From Crambe crambe (taxonomy: Eukaryota; Porifera; Demospongiae; Poecilosclerida; Crambeidae): a stretch of DNA of 64,000 nt. The stretch covers positions 6,964,501 through 7,028,500 of the forward strand of contig OZ004586.1 in NCBI GenBank assembly GCA_963924555.1, in the 5' to 3' direction. Made by a program: the position numbers and the translations under genes. Position 1 is the first letter of the stretch, and the number at the start of each line of letters is the position of its first letter. The notes beneath the pieces are model-generated. The model saw nothing but the letters and a program-made list of their open reading frames with translations. It was not told the origin of the DNA and made no database searches. Below, piece by piece: positions 11,515 to 21,857 of the stretch.

Positions 11515-11720
11515 GCTAAAGTCTATTTACATTCACCTTGCCCCTTGATCATTCACTATAGCTAACCTGCTATACCTTTCTCAATTCTTAAATTTCAAAC
11601 ACCAGCAGAGAGAGTGGATAATCAGCTCTCTGTTGATGCATTAAACTAGTAATTAGGTTAAGAATTGAGAAAGTTATAGCAGTTATAGTGAATGATCAAG
11701 GGGGAGGGTGAATGCTTAGT
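11515..11720. mobile_element. MITE, family 4 (copy a)
   Basis: The inverted arms carry TTGATCATTCACTATA and its complement, plus TTTCTCAATTCTTA/TAAGAATTGAGAAAG, around a conserved core (CACCAGCAGAGAGAGTGGAT). It is nearly identical to 53850-54051, where the ends are better preserved; here the right end is eroded. Confidence 0.8.
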
Positions 11721-11914
11721 ATCGCCCATCCAATATAAGGTCATCCTGTTAGTAGCATCCAACTTGAAAAAAATATCTCAAGTAATGAAATTGGATTTTG
11801 ACCCTATAGCTAATTATATAGAGAAATTAAAGGGGTCTTATGCACAAAACATTAAAAGCTGTTAAACGCTTGTAAAGTTTACAAGCTACATATAATATAA
11901 AATTCAATTAAGTA

Positions 11915-12219
11915 TACCGTATAGCGCTCTATTTTCGAGGCACTAATATTTCGAGGATAGCTATTTCGAAATTATTTCGCGGAATAATTTTCGAGGATCA
12001 TTTGTTTGGAAAGAACTGCTGTGCAGAAAAGAACCACCAGGAATTGTCATGACCCGTTTGCTGTGGCTGTTATTGATGCTACAGGTAGCATCGTGGGCCA
12101 TGTTCTGCTGCCCTTCTTGCAATTTCAGCCCTTTGTGGCAGGTAAAAATATTCAAGGGCACAATTTTCGTGTTTTGAGCAAAATCCGCGAAAACCTCGAA
12201 AATAAAGCGCTATACGGTA
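11915..12219. mobile_element. TIR element with captured coding-like piece, family 5
   Basis: Inverted ends are TACCGTATAGCGCTCTATTTTCGAGG (left) and its near complement at 12194-12219. Inside, from 12006, a plus-strand frame encodes CHDPFAVAVIDATGSIVGHV. This resembles an 'HDPYAVAV..IVGHV' motif I recall from repeats and proteins of corals and sponges; that recollection is unverified. The frame is open only to 12281. A non-autonomous DNA element is likely. Confidence 0.6.
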
Positions 12220-13849
12220 ACTCAGGAACAAAGTGGTGTATAAATTTGATTTACATCTCCAGTTTAAGAGCTTTAGAATGATACCAATGACTCCGTTTTG
12301 AATTTTTGCGCGATCAGACCCCTTTTCTCAAGTACTATCACATATTAGCCTCCTTTAAAGTTGCTTTCTAGAAGGGTACTAAGGCATCAAGTACTCTATT
12401 AGGTATGTGCCTCAAGTATCGGTCACTTTCACCAATTGTACTCTTATAGATGATGTCCTTCAGGGTCCCTCGTACCTCTCTCGTGAGAAGATATACATTC
12501 GAGAAGCATACAGAGAGCTTGTGAAGGTGGTGAAAGATGCTATATGTGTCATTGAATGCAAACAACAATATGCATCAGTAGGGATTAGAGTTACAGGAAC
12601 ACCTGGAGTGGGGAGAAGCTGTTTTTTGCCATATGTAAAGGAAGAATTACTTAAAGACAAGAGAAAAGTTTTTGTCACTGTGAAAGGAAAGTGTGTGTAC
12701 TTTCATGGAAATGAAGTCGAGCAAGGTGCTGACCCAAGCATGTTGAATAATGACCCAAGTGAAGAATACATAATTCACCTGTTTGACCCATCATCTGGGT
12801 CTGAAGTTGCACCTACCCGAGCAATTACCATCCTTTTCATTTCCCCAGAGAGGACAAAATACGGCGATTTCAGAACAGAAAATATAATTAGTCTCTTCAT
12901 GCTTCCATGAAGAGAAGGAGAGCTCACTGAATGTTGCAAAGTTTGCCATGGTATGGAAAAAGATCAAGTTGAAAAGCTATACAAAAAGTGGGGTGGTTCA
13001 ATTCAACGAGTGGTTCAATTCGACAACATCTTTCAGAAATCTTATGATACCCAGCTTCAGTCCTTCTTATCAAGTAAATATTTGCTTAGTACAATCAATC
13101 AAGTTGCTTATGACAATAGAGCACAGAGTCATCAGTGGAGTATCCACAGGTGGCCAATAGTGACAGGGGATGAGGCAGATTATTGCAGATAATTATACCT
13201 TAGACTTCCCATCGCAGTATATTAAAAAGAAAAGCATTATTAATTGAAAAAATAGACTGGAAGGCATTATTAATTGAAAAAATAGACTGGAAGGCATCCT
13301 TCAATAAGGCACTGCTTGGAAAGCTATATGAAAATGAAGTCCTTCAAGATCTCTTTGAGCCGATTTCTGATCCAAGAGTATGCCACCTCAAGCATCAAGC
13401 ACACCCATACCCCCCTACTGGTGAGTTAGTCGATGTTCCTGTTGTTCAACGCTACATCATATTTTCCAATCAGGACAAGATAGACCAAGCTGTCCCTGGT
13501 GCCTTGTACACACCAGTAGAAAGTAATAAAGTTGGTGTTGATTATGTCATGCCGCCTTGGATTTTTCAAATCACGCTCGAGAAAACTCCGGATTTAAAGA
13601 AATTACATAAAACATATGAGCAATTCCCAAAAGTGATAGAATGGAGAGCTTGTTTTGTGATACCAAGTTGTCTTGCTAAGAAATTCTGCTTCCCACCATT
13701 AGAACCAAGGAAGGGTGCTGATAAATTCATTCTGCCATTTGATGCCAAAACTCTTAGTTAGTGTGTTACTATGCTGTTGTATTGATGCTGTGATGTTGAA
13801 ATCATGTAATCACTTGTTACTAGTGATAATGAAATTTATGCTAAATAAG

Positions 13850-13930
13850 ATGTAGGGTTGGTCTCTACTTTTACCTATAGCAGTTTCTGTAGACTGGAAC
13901 ATCAAGGTTTCAATAGTAATCCCTACATCA
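13850..13930. mobile_element. short TIR element downstream of P-loop pseudogene 1
   Basis: A roughly 77-bp unit begins TGTAGGG and ends CCCTACA. The same unit lies at the same place after pseudogene 2 (25927-26006), so it was present before the block duplicated. Confidence 0.6.
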
Positions 13931-14460
13931 CTGCCTCCCACCAAGCTGCTTTAATTGTTCATGTCAGTGTAACAGTTCTGCTTGGATCTGGTTCAAACCT
14001 TTGACCTTAAGCTCTTTGGTTTCCCTAGGAATCCCCTGCATTGTAAAAAAAGAAGAACAGCTGGGCTGGCAACACCAGACTAGTTGAAGCTATGGAGAGG
14101 GAGATAATGATGAAGCTATGGATAGGGTAAAATGAGTGGCCCTGATTGGCAAGGCCAATTAGGCATCAGCAGCAATCAGGTGTATTGGCTGATCCCTGCA
14201 AGTTGGTTGAAACTGGCATAAAATATCTGCATACAATACCTTACATACATAATATAGAAACTCAATACAATAGAAAACGCATGGCATTTGGATGAACGAC
14301 CAGATGAAAACAGCGATTTTAGAAGTTGCTGTAAAATGATTGAGTCCTAGCACATTGAAGATGTCCTGTCTTCAAGTTAGCTGTAGGAGGGAAATATTCT
14401 GGAGTTATGAAAGAAAATACTAAGTATTAGTCCAATGAGGCAATGCCATCCCTAACTACT
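13930..14460. other. non-coding spacer shared with the second block
   Basis: No gene. It matches 26006-26590 almost base for base, apart from small indels such as an extra piece near 26283-26330. Confidence 0.65.
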
Positions 14461-14722
14461 TAGAGAGTACTATACAAAAGATACAAATGCAGTAAACACT
14501 TTCACTTTCAGAAAAGGCTATACATAATTATTGTGTACAGGTATATTGAAGCAATAAAGTGAACGCGCATGGGCTGATGTAGATAATTTCTGATTGCTAA
14601 ATTCCCATGTTTTATTGATTTTGCTCCAAACATTGAAGTGGTCGGCCATATGGGAAAAAATGATCTGCCTAACTACCTGTACTGTGTCTATTACTCGTGT
14701 GCAATATTAATTGGAGGTTACC

Positions 14723-17522
14723 ATGTTCATAATGATCTTAATGCTACTTGCTCAGAGAGGTATGTATGACTGCTATCTTTCTAGCTATGACAACAACCCT
14801 TGTAACAGGGGCTGGTCTAGGACTCCTGTGAGGTAGCTAACTATCTTAGTTTGATACTCTCTGGAAGAATAGCTATAGTATCGGGTATCAGGTGGCATAA
14901 CATGCAGTTAAGCTTCATTCATTATCATTATTATTATTATGTATCAGCATCAACATCATCAATACTAACTCTCAGTGGTCCACTAAGACCAGTAGCTGTT
15001 GGTGATGGAGCTGATTATGTTTGCACTCAAAATAATCTAAATGGTGATATCCAGTGGATAATTAATAACATGCCATTGGAAGACCTCAACCTTCCTAATG
15101 TGCAAACCACCTCCCTTACTGGAAGAGGATTCTTACTTTTCAATGATCTCTCCGTGAACTTTAATAAAACAACTGTTCAGTGCAAAGCAAACAATTCAGG
15201 AACAACCATTTACTCCAATATCAACGAACTACTAGTGCAAGGTATGCCTCAGGCATCATGCTTGTCATTAATACTTTCTCTTTTTAGGTCCACCCTCTGC
15301 CATTGGTTCTCTTAGTGCTACCACACTGAATCTTAATTGTACTATCTCCCTCACTTGGACTCCTTCCTTCACTCTGAATATACCAAACCCTGACATCACC
15401 TACTGTGTTAGTGTGGAGGTGAACATCACTACATCTTCATCAGTGACACGATCAGAATGTGGCATCACCATTAATGCCTACAACTATACCATCAACCCTA
15501 ATGAGGGGTGTGGCATCTATAGGTTCACAGTGACTCCTATGAACAGACTTGGTAATGGATCAGCAATCATACACACACATCCTATGGAGTGTAAGTTGTC
15601 ATTCATGCTGTAGCTAGCTAATATCACCATTAGCTGATATCACCATTAGTTACTTCTGTAATGAGTGAGGGAAGACTTGTGCCGGTATCTATAGTTGAAG
15701 AAGTGTACACTTACAGGATAGTCCTGGTAAGATTTATAGCTACTCTGTTGTGACTGTCATAAGTATTCTTCCCCTCTCCCCTCCCCAACTATTGCTAAAT
15801 TCGTAAGCAAGTGGCTACTACCATACGTAGCTATACCATACAGCCTTTACTACGATTTTTCTAAACACAGTCTGCTCCAGCATGTGTTAGTGGTCTTACC
15901 TTTGTTGATCGTGATACTGGAGAAAGAATAAATAAGAGTTTAATAACTGGCAATGCAACAATTACATTTACAACAGAACAATTGAGGAGGAATCGTCAGT
16001 ACAATGTTACAGTTGATGCTATAAATATTCAGAGTTCAGCCACAACAGTTATATCCACTCATGGAATTGAAAATACAACTTATCAGATAGAAACTAATGG
16101 TATCAGTATTGAAACTAACTATTACAAAAATTCATCTGCAATTGGAGCACTATATATATACATATGCATCGGTAGTGATGGATCAACATTATTTTCCTAT
16201 CAACTAGTCGATAGAGATGAGACTCCTGAGCATATACCTCTAGTACCATCCTTGGTTCTTGCCTATGATATTGAGAGTGATGGTACACTCTATGATGGTG
16301 ATGGAGTCAGCTTCCCAGCGAGTATCAATTGCATCTCTATCCCTGGAAATTGCCATAATGGTAATGTTAATAACTCTGAATTAGAAATCGCTTACTGTGG
16401 ATTACGATAATAGCTATACCAAAACTTTAAGTAGCTTTGCTTATTTTGATAGACTGTATACTGTTTATTTAGGATCCCGTCAACCAACATCTGACTCTAT
16501 TGCCTGCACTATCATCACGACTAATGATGTTATTTCAGCCCAATGCTCTAATTCAGACTCCACTGTCACTGGATTCCAAATGATCGTCCAGAACGCTAAC
16601 CTTACTGACCTTGCTCATGTTGGGAGGCTTGTGATAAATCGTACTAATGACATTTCATCACCAATGAGTCTCCAAGTAGAGGTTAGAGGAGAACATCTTA
16701 TCACTATATTTTCCATTAGAAGAGGAAGGGGAATAGTTAATGCTCAGATGCCATATCAAACAAGGATGATGGTTAATGTTCCAGTCACCACCTCAAGTAT
16801 ATGTAAGTAATAGATTAGATTTTAAGTCACTCACATAATACTGCAGGGAAACTCTTTCTTGTTGACAAGTTGTTGTTTTTGTTATTGTTTTTGTCATTTG
16901 TTTGTCTGTTTTGTTGTTGTTTTGTTTTCTCATGAACCCCTGCTATGGCAAGACTGATCAGTATTCTTGTATTATGACAATAGGTACACATCCAACAATT
17001 ATTACTTCTCCAATGCCTATCAGGATTGAAGTCATAGCTGGTGAGATCAGTAATTATAGTGACAGTTTGGGGGGGGGGGGGGGGAATCTGTTATTACACG
17101 TAGGGAATGTTTTAATACGTAAACCAATGATCTCACTCTTATTTCTCAGTCATTGGGATAATTGGTCTCATTCTACTACTTGCTTTACTTTTGGTTGGAA
17201 CTATTTTTTTATTTCACAAGCGATGTAAATTGAAATCATCACCCAATGAGTCAAAGTAAGCAACCACTTATAGTGTTATAATGATTGAGCCAATACTTTA
17301 ACCTTCATTGTGTGACTATACAGACAACAGGCACCTCTTGAACAAGGGACAAGATTTGATGTGTCTTTGCCACAAGTGTATGAAGAAATAGCAGATCCTC
17401 CCAGTGCCTTCAACTGCACACAATGTCCAGCTTATGAGACTACAACTGAAGTGGTCAAGCATGACTATGAGGAAGTGAAACTCTATGGGAATTTAGACAT
17501 TCCGTCCCCAACCTCAAGTTAA
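14723..17522 (+). CDS. Ig/FN3 single-pass receptor, copy 2
   Basis: Nine exons close in frame: 14723-14759, 14948-15241, 15288-15590, 15650-15726, 15871-16360, 16473-16802, 16984-17040, 17150-17255, 17324-17522, giving 630 residues. Order: short signal peptide (MFIMILMLLAQR), Ig-like domain with C-x10-W spacing and a distal VQC, FN3-like modules (LTWTPSF; RRNRQYNVTV), a third extracellular module, helix (IGLILLLALLLVGTIFLF), cytoplasmic tail. The tail keeps VYEEI, YETT, DYEEV and LYGNL but lost a 16-residue segment with the last two tyrosines and ends IPSPTSS. Exon 4 uses an acceptor (CCATTAG|TTACT) shared with copy 4, where copies 1 and 3 have a T-rich intron. It is likely a plasma-membrane receptor; the ligand is unknown. 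Confidence 0.82.
17066..17082. repeat. poly-G tract in receptor 2 intron
   Basis: A run of about 16 G after GACAGTTT in the intron before the transmembrane exon. Receptor 3 has the same feature (23192-23210); receptors 1 and 4 do not. Confidence 0.9.
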
Positions 17523-17814
17523 TATAAGCAACCAACAGATGGCATTTCCAAAACATGCACAAAAACACTGTTTTCATAACTAGCTATAACTGTACTCAAA
17601 TATTTATTTCTGGTACACCATTATAATGGAAATTAATCTCAGTGGGATTATGGAGTTTACGTAATTTCATCAATGGATATTATTATACATAAAGTCCAAA
17701 TGCACATGCATACAAGAATATGGACTTCACATACAATCATTATCTCATTGATTCCATTGACACGACTACATTAAGTATACTGTACTTAATGGGAGGATCA
17801 ACATTGTTATTTCA

Positions 17815-17880
17815 AACTTGGCGCCAAAAGCCTTTTGGCGCATGCGCGCGTTTACCTTGGCGATGACGTCTTTATTATGA
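17815..17880 (+). promoter_or_regulatory. compact promoter of the TRIM gene
   Basis: 30-100 bp before the ATG lie the inverted repeat TTGGCGCCAAAAGCCTTTTGGCGC (E2F-like halves), GCGCATGCGC (an NRF-1-like palindrome) and TGACGTC (a CRE-like core). This GC-rich island stands out from AT-rich surroundings. Factor names follow animal consensus motifs; binding is inferred. Confidence 0.5.
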
Positions 17881-17913
17881 GGGGCGTGTAATAATTAAGT
17901 CCTGATCGCGATC

Positions 17914-20112
17914 ATGGCTGAACCAGTAGTATCTCTGACTGAACGAGTGGAAAAGAGTATGAAAGATCTTGAGAAGGAAATCACGTGTGCCATTTGTCAC
18001 GACCACTACACCGAGCCCAAGGTTCTCCCATGTTGCCATTACTATTGCAAGCAGTGTGTCCACAGGCTGACCCAGAAGGCTGGTATTGGCAAGCCGTTCT
18101 CTTGTCCTGAATGTCGCAAAGATATCACCATTCCCCAAGGTAATTTAGATGACCTTCCAACAGCTTTCTTTATCAATCGCATGAAAGAATTGCACTCCAA
18201 GTTGGAACGAGCTCACGGTGTGGTTGACGCCAAGTGTGAAATGTGTTCTCGAAACAAAGCAGAAGCTTTCTGCCGACAATGTATTGAATTTATATGCCCT
18301 AGATGTGTAGAGTCACATGAACTGATGAAAATATTTGCTGGGCATACAGTGATTCCTCTTGATAAGCTTAAAGAAGGAGCTAAAGAGATAGTTATCGGAG
18401 CACCTGTTAAGATGTGCAAAGAGCATGATGAAGCTATGAAGATTTTCTGCTTTGACTGTAACTCTCTTATATGTCGTGACTGTACGGTCATCGACCATGC
18501 TGGACACAAGTACGAGTTTGTCAAGAAATACGCAGTCGAGATCAAGAAGAAGCTGATTGAGCATCTGGAGCCTCTAAAAGATGTGAGGGTAAATCTGTCA
18601 CATGCTGTCAAAGAGGTAAAGATCAGTAAAAATGATGTGGAGGCTCAGGGGGCTTCTGTGGCTAATGATATCAATAGCTCATTTGATGAACTTCGGAAGA
18701 TCATCGAAAACCGCAGACAAGAGCTGTTGGAAGAAGCTGCGCTAAAGGTGGCAAAGAAGTTGGAGTGTCTTTCTGGCCAGGAGAAGAGCCTGTCCACTTC
18801 TTGTGCAGTTGTTCAGAGTGTTATCGAATACACTAAACAATGTGTGGAACATTCTACTAATGATGAGATTATGTACATGCATGTTGAGATCAAGAATCGT
18901 ATAGAGAAGGAGATCAAAGAACATCGCACAGTTGGAAAGGATTTTTTGCCAAAGGAGGAAGTGGACATTGGGGTGGACATGAGCTGTGCTAAGGACTTGG
19001 AACAGTTCTGTAAAGCTAAAGCTAAAGTAATCCAGCTTCTAATAGATCCTGCCAAATGTGCTGTGAGAGGTGAAGGAGTGAAAAGTGCTGAGGTCAGCAG
19101 AGAGTGTGAATTCTCCTTAACCCCTAAACTGACTAATGGAAAATACGCTAAACAGGAGTGTGCTGTCGACTGTCACTTAAAGTCATTTTCGAATGAAACC
19201 ATCGTTAAGTGCAACATTGATCGAAGAGAAAGCAATGAATATCGTATTTCATACACGCCCACCATTCGTGGACATCATGAACTGACTGTTACTGTGAATG
19301 GACAGGAAGTAGCTGGTAGCCCCTTCCCTGTGTATGTCTCCATTCATCCAAGTAAGCTGGGCGAGCCTGTCAAAATTATCCCTGGATTGAACTCACCATC
19401 TGGTATAGCATTTAACTCAAAGGGAGAGATGATTGTGTCAGAGTTTTCTGGAGATGTGGTGGTGATGGACAAGGAGGGAAAAAAATTAAGAAGCATCAAA
19501 CAATCTGATCATAAGTTCTTTTATATCGCTAGTGTAGCTGTTGATCATGAAGATAACGTCTATTTCGATGAATGGAATGGCAAAAACATCTACAAGTTTG
19601 ATAAAAACATGAAAAAAGTCATGCAGAAGCAAACTAAGCAGAAATATTGTAGTGGTGTTGCTGTGGTTGGAGATGAGGTTATGGTATCTGGACGAAATAA
19701 TCCTGTAATAGAAGTATACAGTGCAGAACTGAACTGTATCAGGAAAATAAGAGGAAGCAAAGGTTATTTCTATCGTTTATCATCTGATGGACGTGGCAAA
19801 CTGTATGTCAGTGCCACTGGTCACAGTCGTATTCAAGTCCTCAGTAAGGGTGGTGAATTCCTGCATTCATTTGGAAGTGATAAGAAACTGAGTGATCCAC
19901 GTGGTGTATGTGTCGCTGGTCAGTATGTGTATGTAACCGATTGGAATAATGATAACATATCAATATTCACCACTGAAGGGGAGTTTGTGACCTCATTTGG
20001 ACAATGTGGTGCCAAAGAAGGTTACCTGAATAACCCATGGGGAATTTGCATTGATAATGATGGTTTCTTGTATGTCTGTGATTTTAAAAATAATAGACTT
20101 CAAATTTTTTAG
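17914..20112 (+). CDS. TRIM-NHL protein (RING, two B-boxes, coiled coil, filamin, NHL)
   Basis: This intronless 732-residue frame encodes a predicted E3 ubiquitin ligase. The RING finger is at about 25-69 (CAICHDHY, CCHYYCKQC, CPECRK). Two B-boxes are at about 108-150 (CEMCSRNKAEAFCRQC) and 168-205 (CKEHDEAMKIFCFDC). A coiled coil runs to about 360. A filamin/Ig-like repeat spans about 385-480 (SPFPVYVSIHP). NHL repeats run from about 490 to the end (GIAFNSKGEMIVSEF, GVCVAGQYVYVTDWN, GICIDNDGFLYVCDF). Length and order match the TRIM2/3/71 class (about 740-870 residues); which subfamily is unclear, and sponges have many such genes. Zinc ligands look intact. It sits at the centre of the receptor array, between two duplicated blocks, with no broken copy seen. 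The start is chosen as the first ATG after the GC-rich promoter. Confidence 0.93.
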   Translation: MAEPVVSLTERVEKSMKDLEKEITCAICHDHYTEPKVLPCCHYYCKQCVHRLTQKAGIGKPFSCPECRKDITIPQGNLDDLPTAFFINRMKELHSKLERAHGVVDAKCEMCSRNKAEAFCRQCIEFICPRCVESHELMKIFAGHTVIPLDKLKEGAKEIVIGAPVKMCKEHDEAMKIFCFDCNSLICRDCTVIDHAGHKYEFVKKYAVEIKKKLIEHLEPLKDVRVNLSHAVKEVKISKNDVEAQGASVANDINSSFDELRKIIENRRQELLEEAALKVAKKLECLSGQEKSLSTSCAVVQSVIEYTKQCVEHSTNDEIMYMHVEIKNRIEKEIKEHRTVGKDFLPKEEVDIGVDMSCAKDLEQFCKAKAKVIQLLIDPAKCAVRGEGVKSAEVSRECEFSLTPKLTNGKYAKQECAVDCHLKSFSNETIVKCNIDRRESNEYRISYTPTIRGHHELTVTVNGQEVAGSPFPVYVSIHPSKLGEPVKIIPGLNSPSGIAFNSKGEMIVSEFSGDVVVMDKEGKKLRSIKQSDHKFFYIASVAVDHEDNVYFDEWNGKNIYKFDKNMKKVMQKQTKQKYCSGVAVVGDEVMVSGRNNPVIEVYSAELNCIRKIRGSKGYFYRLSSDGRGKLYVSATGHSRIQVLSKGGEFLHSFGSDKKLSDPRGVCVAGQYVYVTDWNNDNISIFTTEGEFVTSFGQCGAKEGYLNNPWGICIDNDGFLYVCDFKNNRLQIF

Positions 20113-20562
20113 TTTCTCATCCTATTATCAAATTTGTGTAGAAGTACTTGTACTAATCATTGAAATCATGACTGGCTAGCACTGTGCTGCTATATACAAT
20201 TGAAAGAATAATATAGGGGAATCTGAGACCCAATAGTGGCAAGTATGGGGTCATGGCATGATGATACACTGTAAAAACAAGTGTGTAAGCTTTATAAACA
20301 GTAATAGTATTATCATACAAAAGATACGTATGCAGTAAACACTTTCACTTTCAGAAAAGGCTACATATTATGTACATGTATTGAAGCAATAAAGTGAAAG
20401 CCACATGCGCATGGGAATGTAGATAATTTCTGATTGCTAAATTGCTTTTGGTCCAAACATTGAAGTGGTCAGCCATATGGCCAGCTGCCTGGGAAAAAAA
20501 TGATCTGCCTAGCTAGCTGTACTGTGTCTATTACTCGTGTGCAAAATTCATTGGAGGTTACC

Positions 20563-21572
20563 ATGTTCATAATGATCTTAATACTACTTGCTCAGAGAGG
20601 TATGTATGAATGCTATCTTTCTAGCTGTGACAACAACCCTTGTAACAGGGGCTGGGGTGTTCTAGGACTCCCCTGTGAGGTAGCTAACTATCTTAGTTTG
20701 ATACTTCCTGGAAGAATAGCTATACTATCAGGTCTCAGGTGGGATAACATGGAAGTTAAGCTTCATTCAATATTATTATTATTATGTATCAGCATCGACA
20801 TCATCAACACTAATTCTCAGTGGTCCACTAAGACCAGTAGCTGTTGGTGATGGAGCTGATTATGTTTGCACTCAAAATAATATAAACAGTGATATCCAGT
20901 GGATAATTAATAACATGCCATTGGAAGACCTCAACCTTCCTAATGTGCAAACCACCTCCCTTACTGGAAGAGGATTCTTACTTTTCAATGATCTCTCCGT
21001 GAACTTTAATGAAACAACTGTTCAGTGCAAAGTAAACAATTCAGGAACAATCATTTACTCTAATATCAATGAACTACTTGTGCAAGGTATGCCTCAGGCA
21101 TATGCATATCAATTAATACTTATAGCTCTTTTAGGTCCACCCTCTGCCATTGGTTCTCTTAATGTTATCACACTAAACCCTTACACTATCTCCCTCACTT
21201 GGACTCCTTCCTTCACCCTGAACATACCGAACCCTGACATCACCTACTGTATTAGTGTGGAGGTGAACATCACTGCATCTTCATCAGTGACACGATCAGA
21301 ATGTGGCATCACCATTAATGCCTACAACTATACCATCAACCCCAATGAGGGGTGTGGCATCTATAGGTTCACTATGACTCCCATGAACAGACTTGGTAAT
21401 GGATCAGCAGTCATACACACACATCCTATGGAGTGTAAGTTGTCATTCATGCTGTAGCTAGCTAATATCACCATTAGCTGATATCACCATTAGTTACGTT
21501 GCTTTTGTTTTGTTTTGTTTTGTTTTGTTTTGTTTTGTTTTGTTTTGTTTTGTTTTGTTTTGTTTTGTTTTG

Positions 21573-21603
<31 letters not shown>

Positions 21604-21821
21604 TTTGTTGTTTTTTTGTTGTTGTTTTTTAGCTTCTGTAATGAGTGAGGGAAGACTTGTGCCAGTATCCATTGTTGAAGAAGTGTACACTTACAGGATA
21701 GTCCTGGTAAGATTTATAGCTACTCTGTTGTGACTGTCATAAGTATTCTTCCCCTCTCCTCTCCCCTCTACCATACCATACAGCAGGGCAGAAACACCAC
21801 AAAAGGAAACACCACAAAAGT

Positions 21822-21857
<36 letters not shown>

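Larger units (their letters stand above)
8473..12449. other. long intron loaded with inverted-repeat elements
   Basis: The paralogous intron in copy 2 is only 155 bp (24599-24753). About 8600-12400 here is extra sequence, containing at least five inverted-repeat elements listed separately. Two open segments (9499-9534, MAKQNFDDYN before a donor; 9897-9955 before another donor) could be exons of an unrelated gene, but I could not link them. Confidence 0.65.
8439..13761 (+). pseudogene. P-loop NTPase of the Crinkler/RHS type, broken (copy 1)
   Basis: Exon 1 is 8439-8472 (MASDVPPNIMT). After a 4-kb intron the main exon begins at 12450 (NDVLQGPSYLS...). It carries RVTGTPGVGRSCF, a Walker-A-like motif in which the usual Lys is Arg. 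Downstream come a possible Walker B region (IIHLFDPSS), a WGGSIQRV segment, SHQWSIHRW and, at the end, FVIPSCLAKKFCFPP. This layout resembles Crinkler/RHS NTPases, abundant in sponges and other eukaryotes; that family call is from memory and uncertain. It is broken by TGA at 12908-12910, where copy 2 has TGG (Trp), and by further stops and shifts near 13190-13300, including a tandem duplication. The last open part runs to TAG at 13761. The native protein was probably around 400 residues. Confidence 0.6.

Noticed and set aside
13233-13293. Two direct repeats as a possible CRISPR-like array
   Set aside because: Just a 31-bp tandem duplication in a pseudogene; two copies, no spacers.
18213-19055. 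Several minus-strand frames inside TRIM
   Set aside because: Shadows of a conserved plus-strand coding sequence.
21490-21733. Frames of repeated KTKQN or FVLFC
   Set aside because: Translations of the (TTTTG)n microsatellite.
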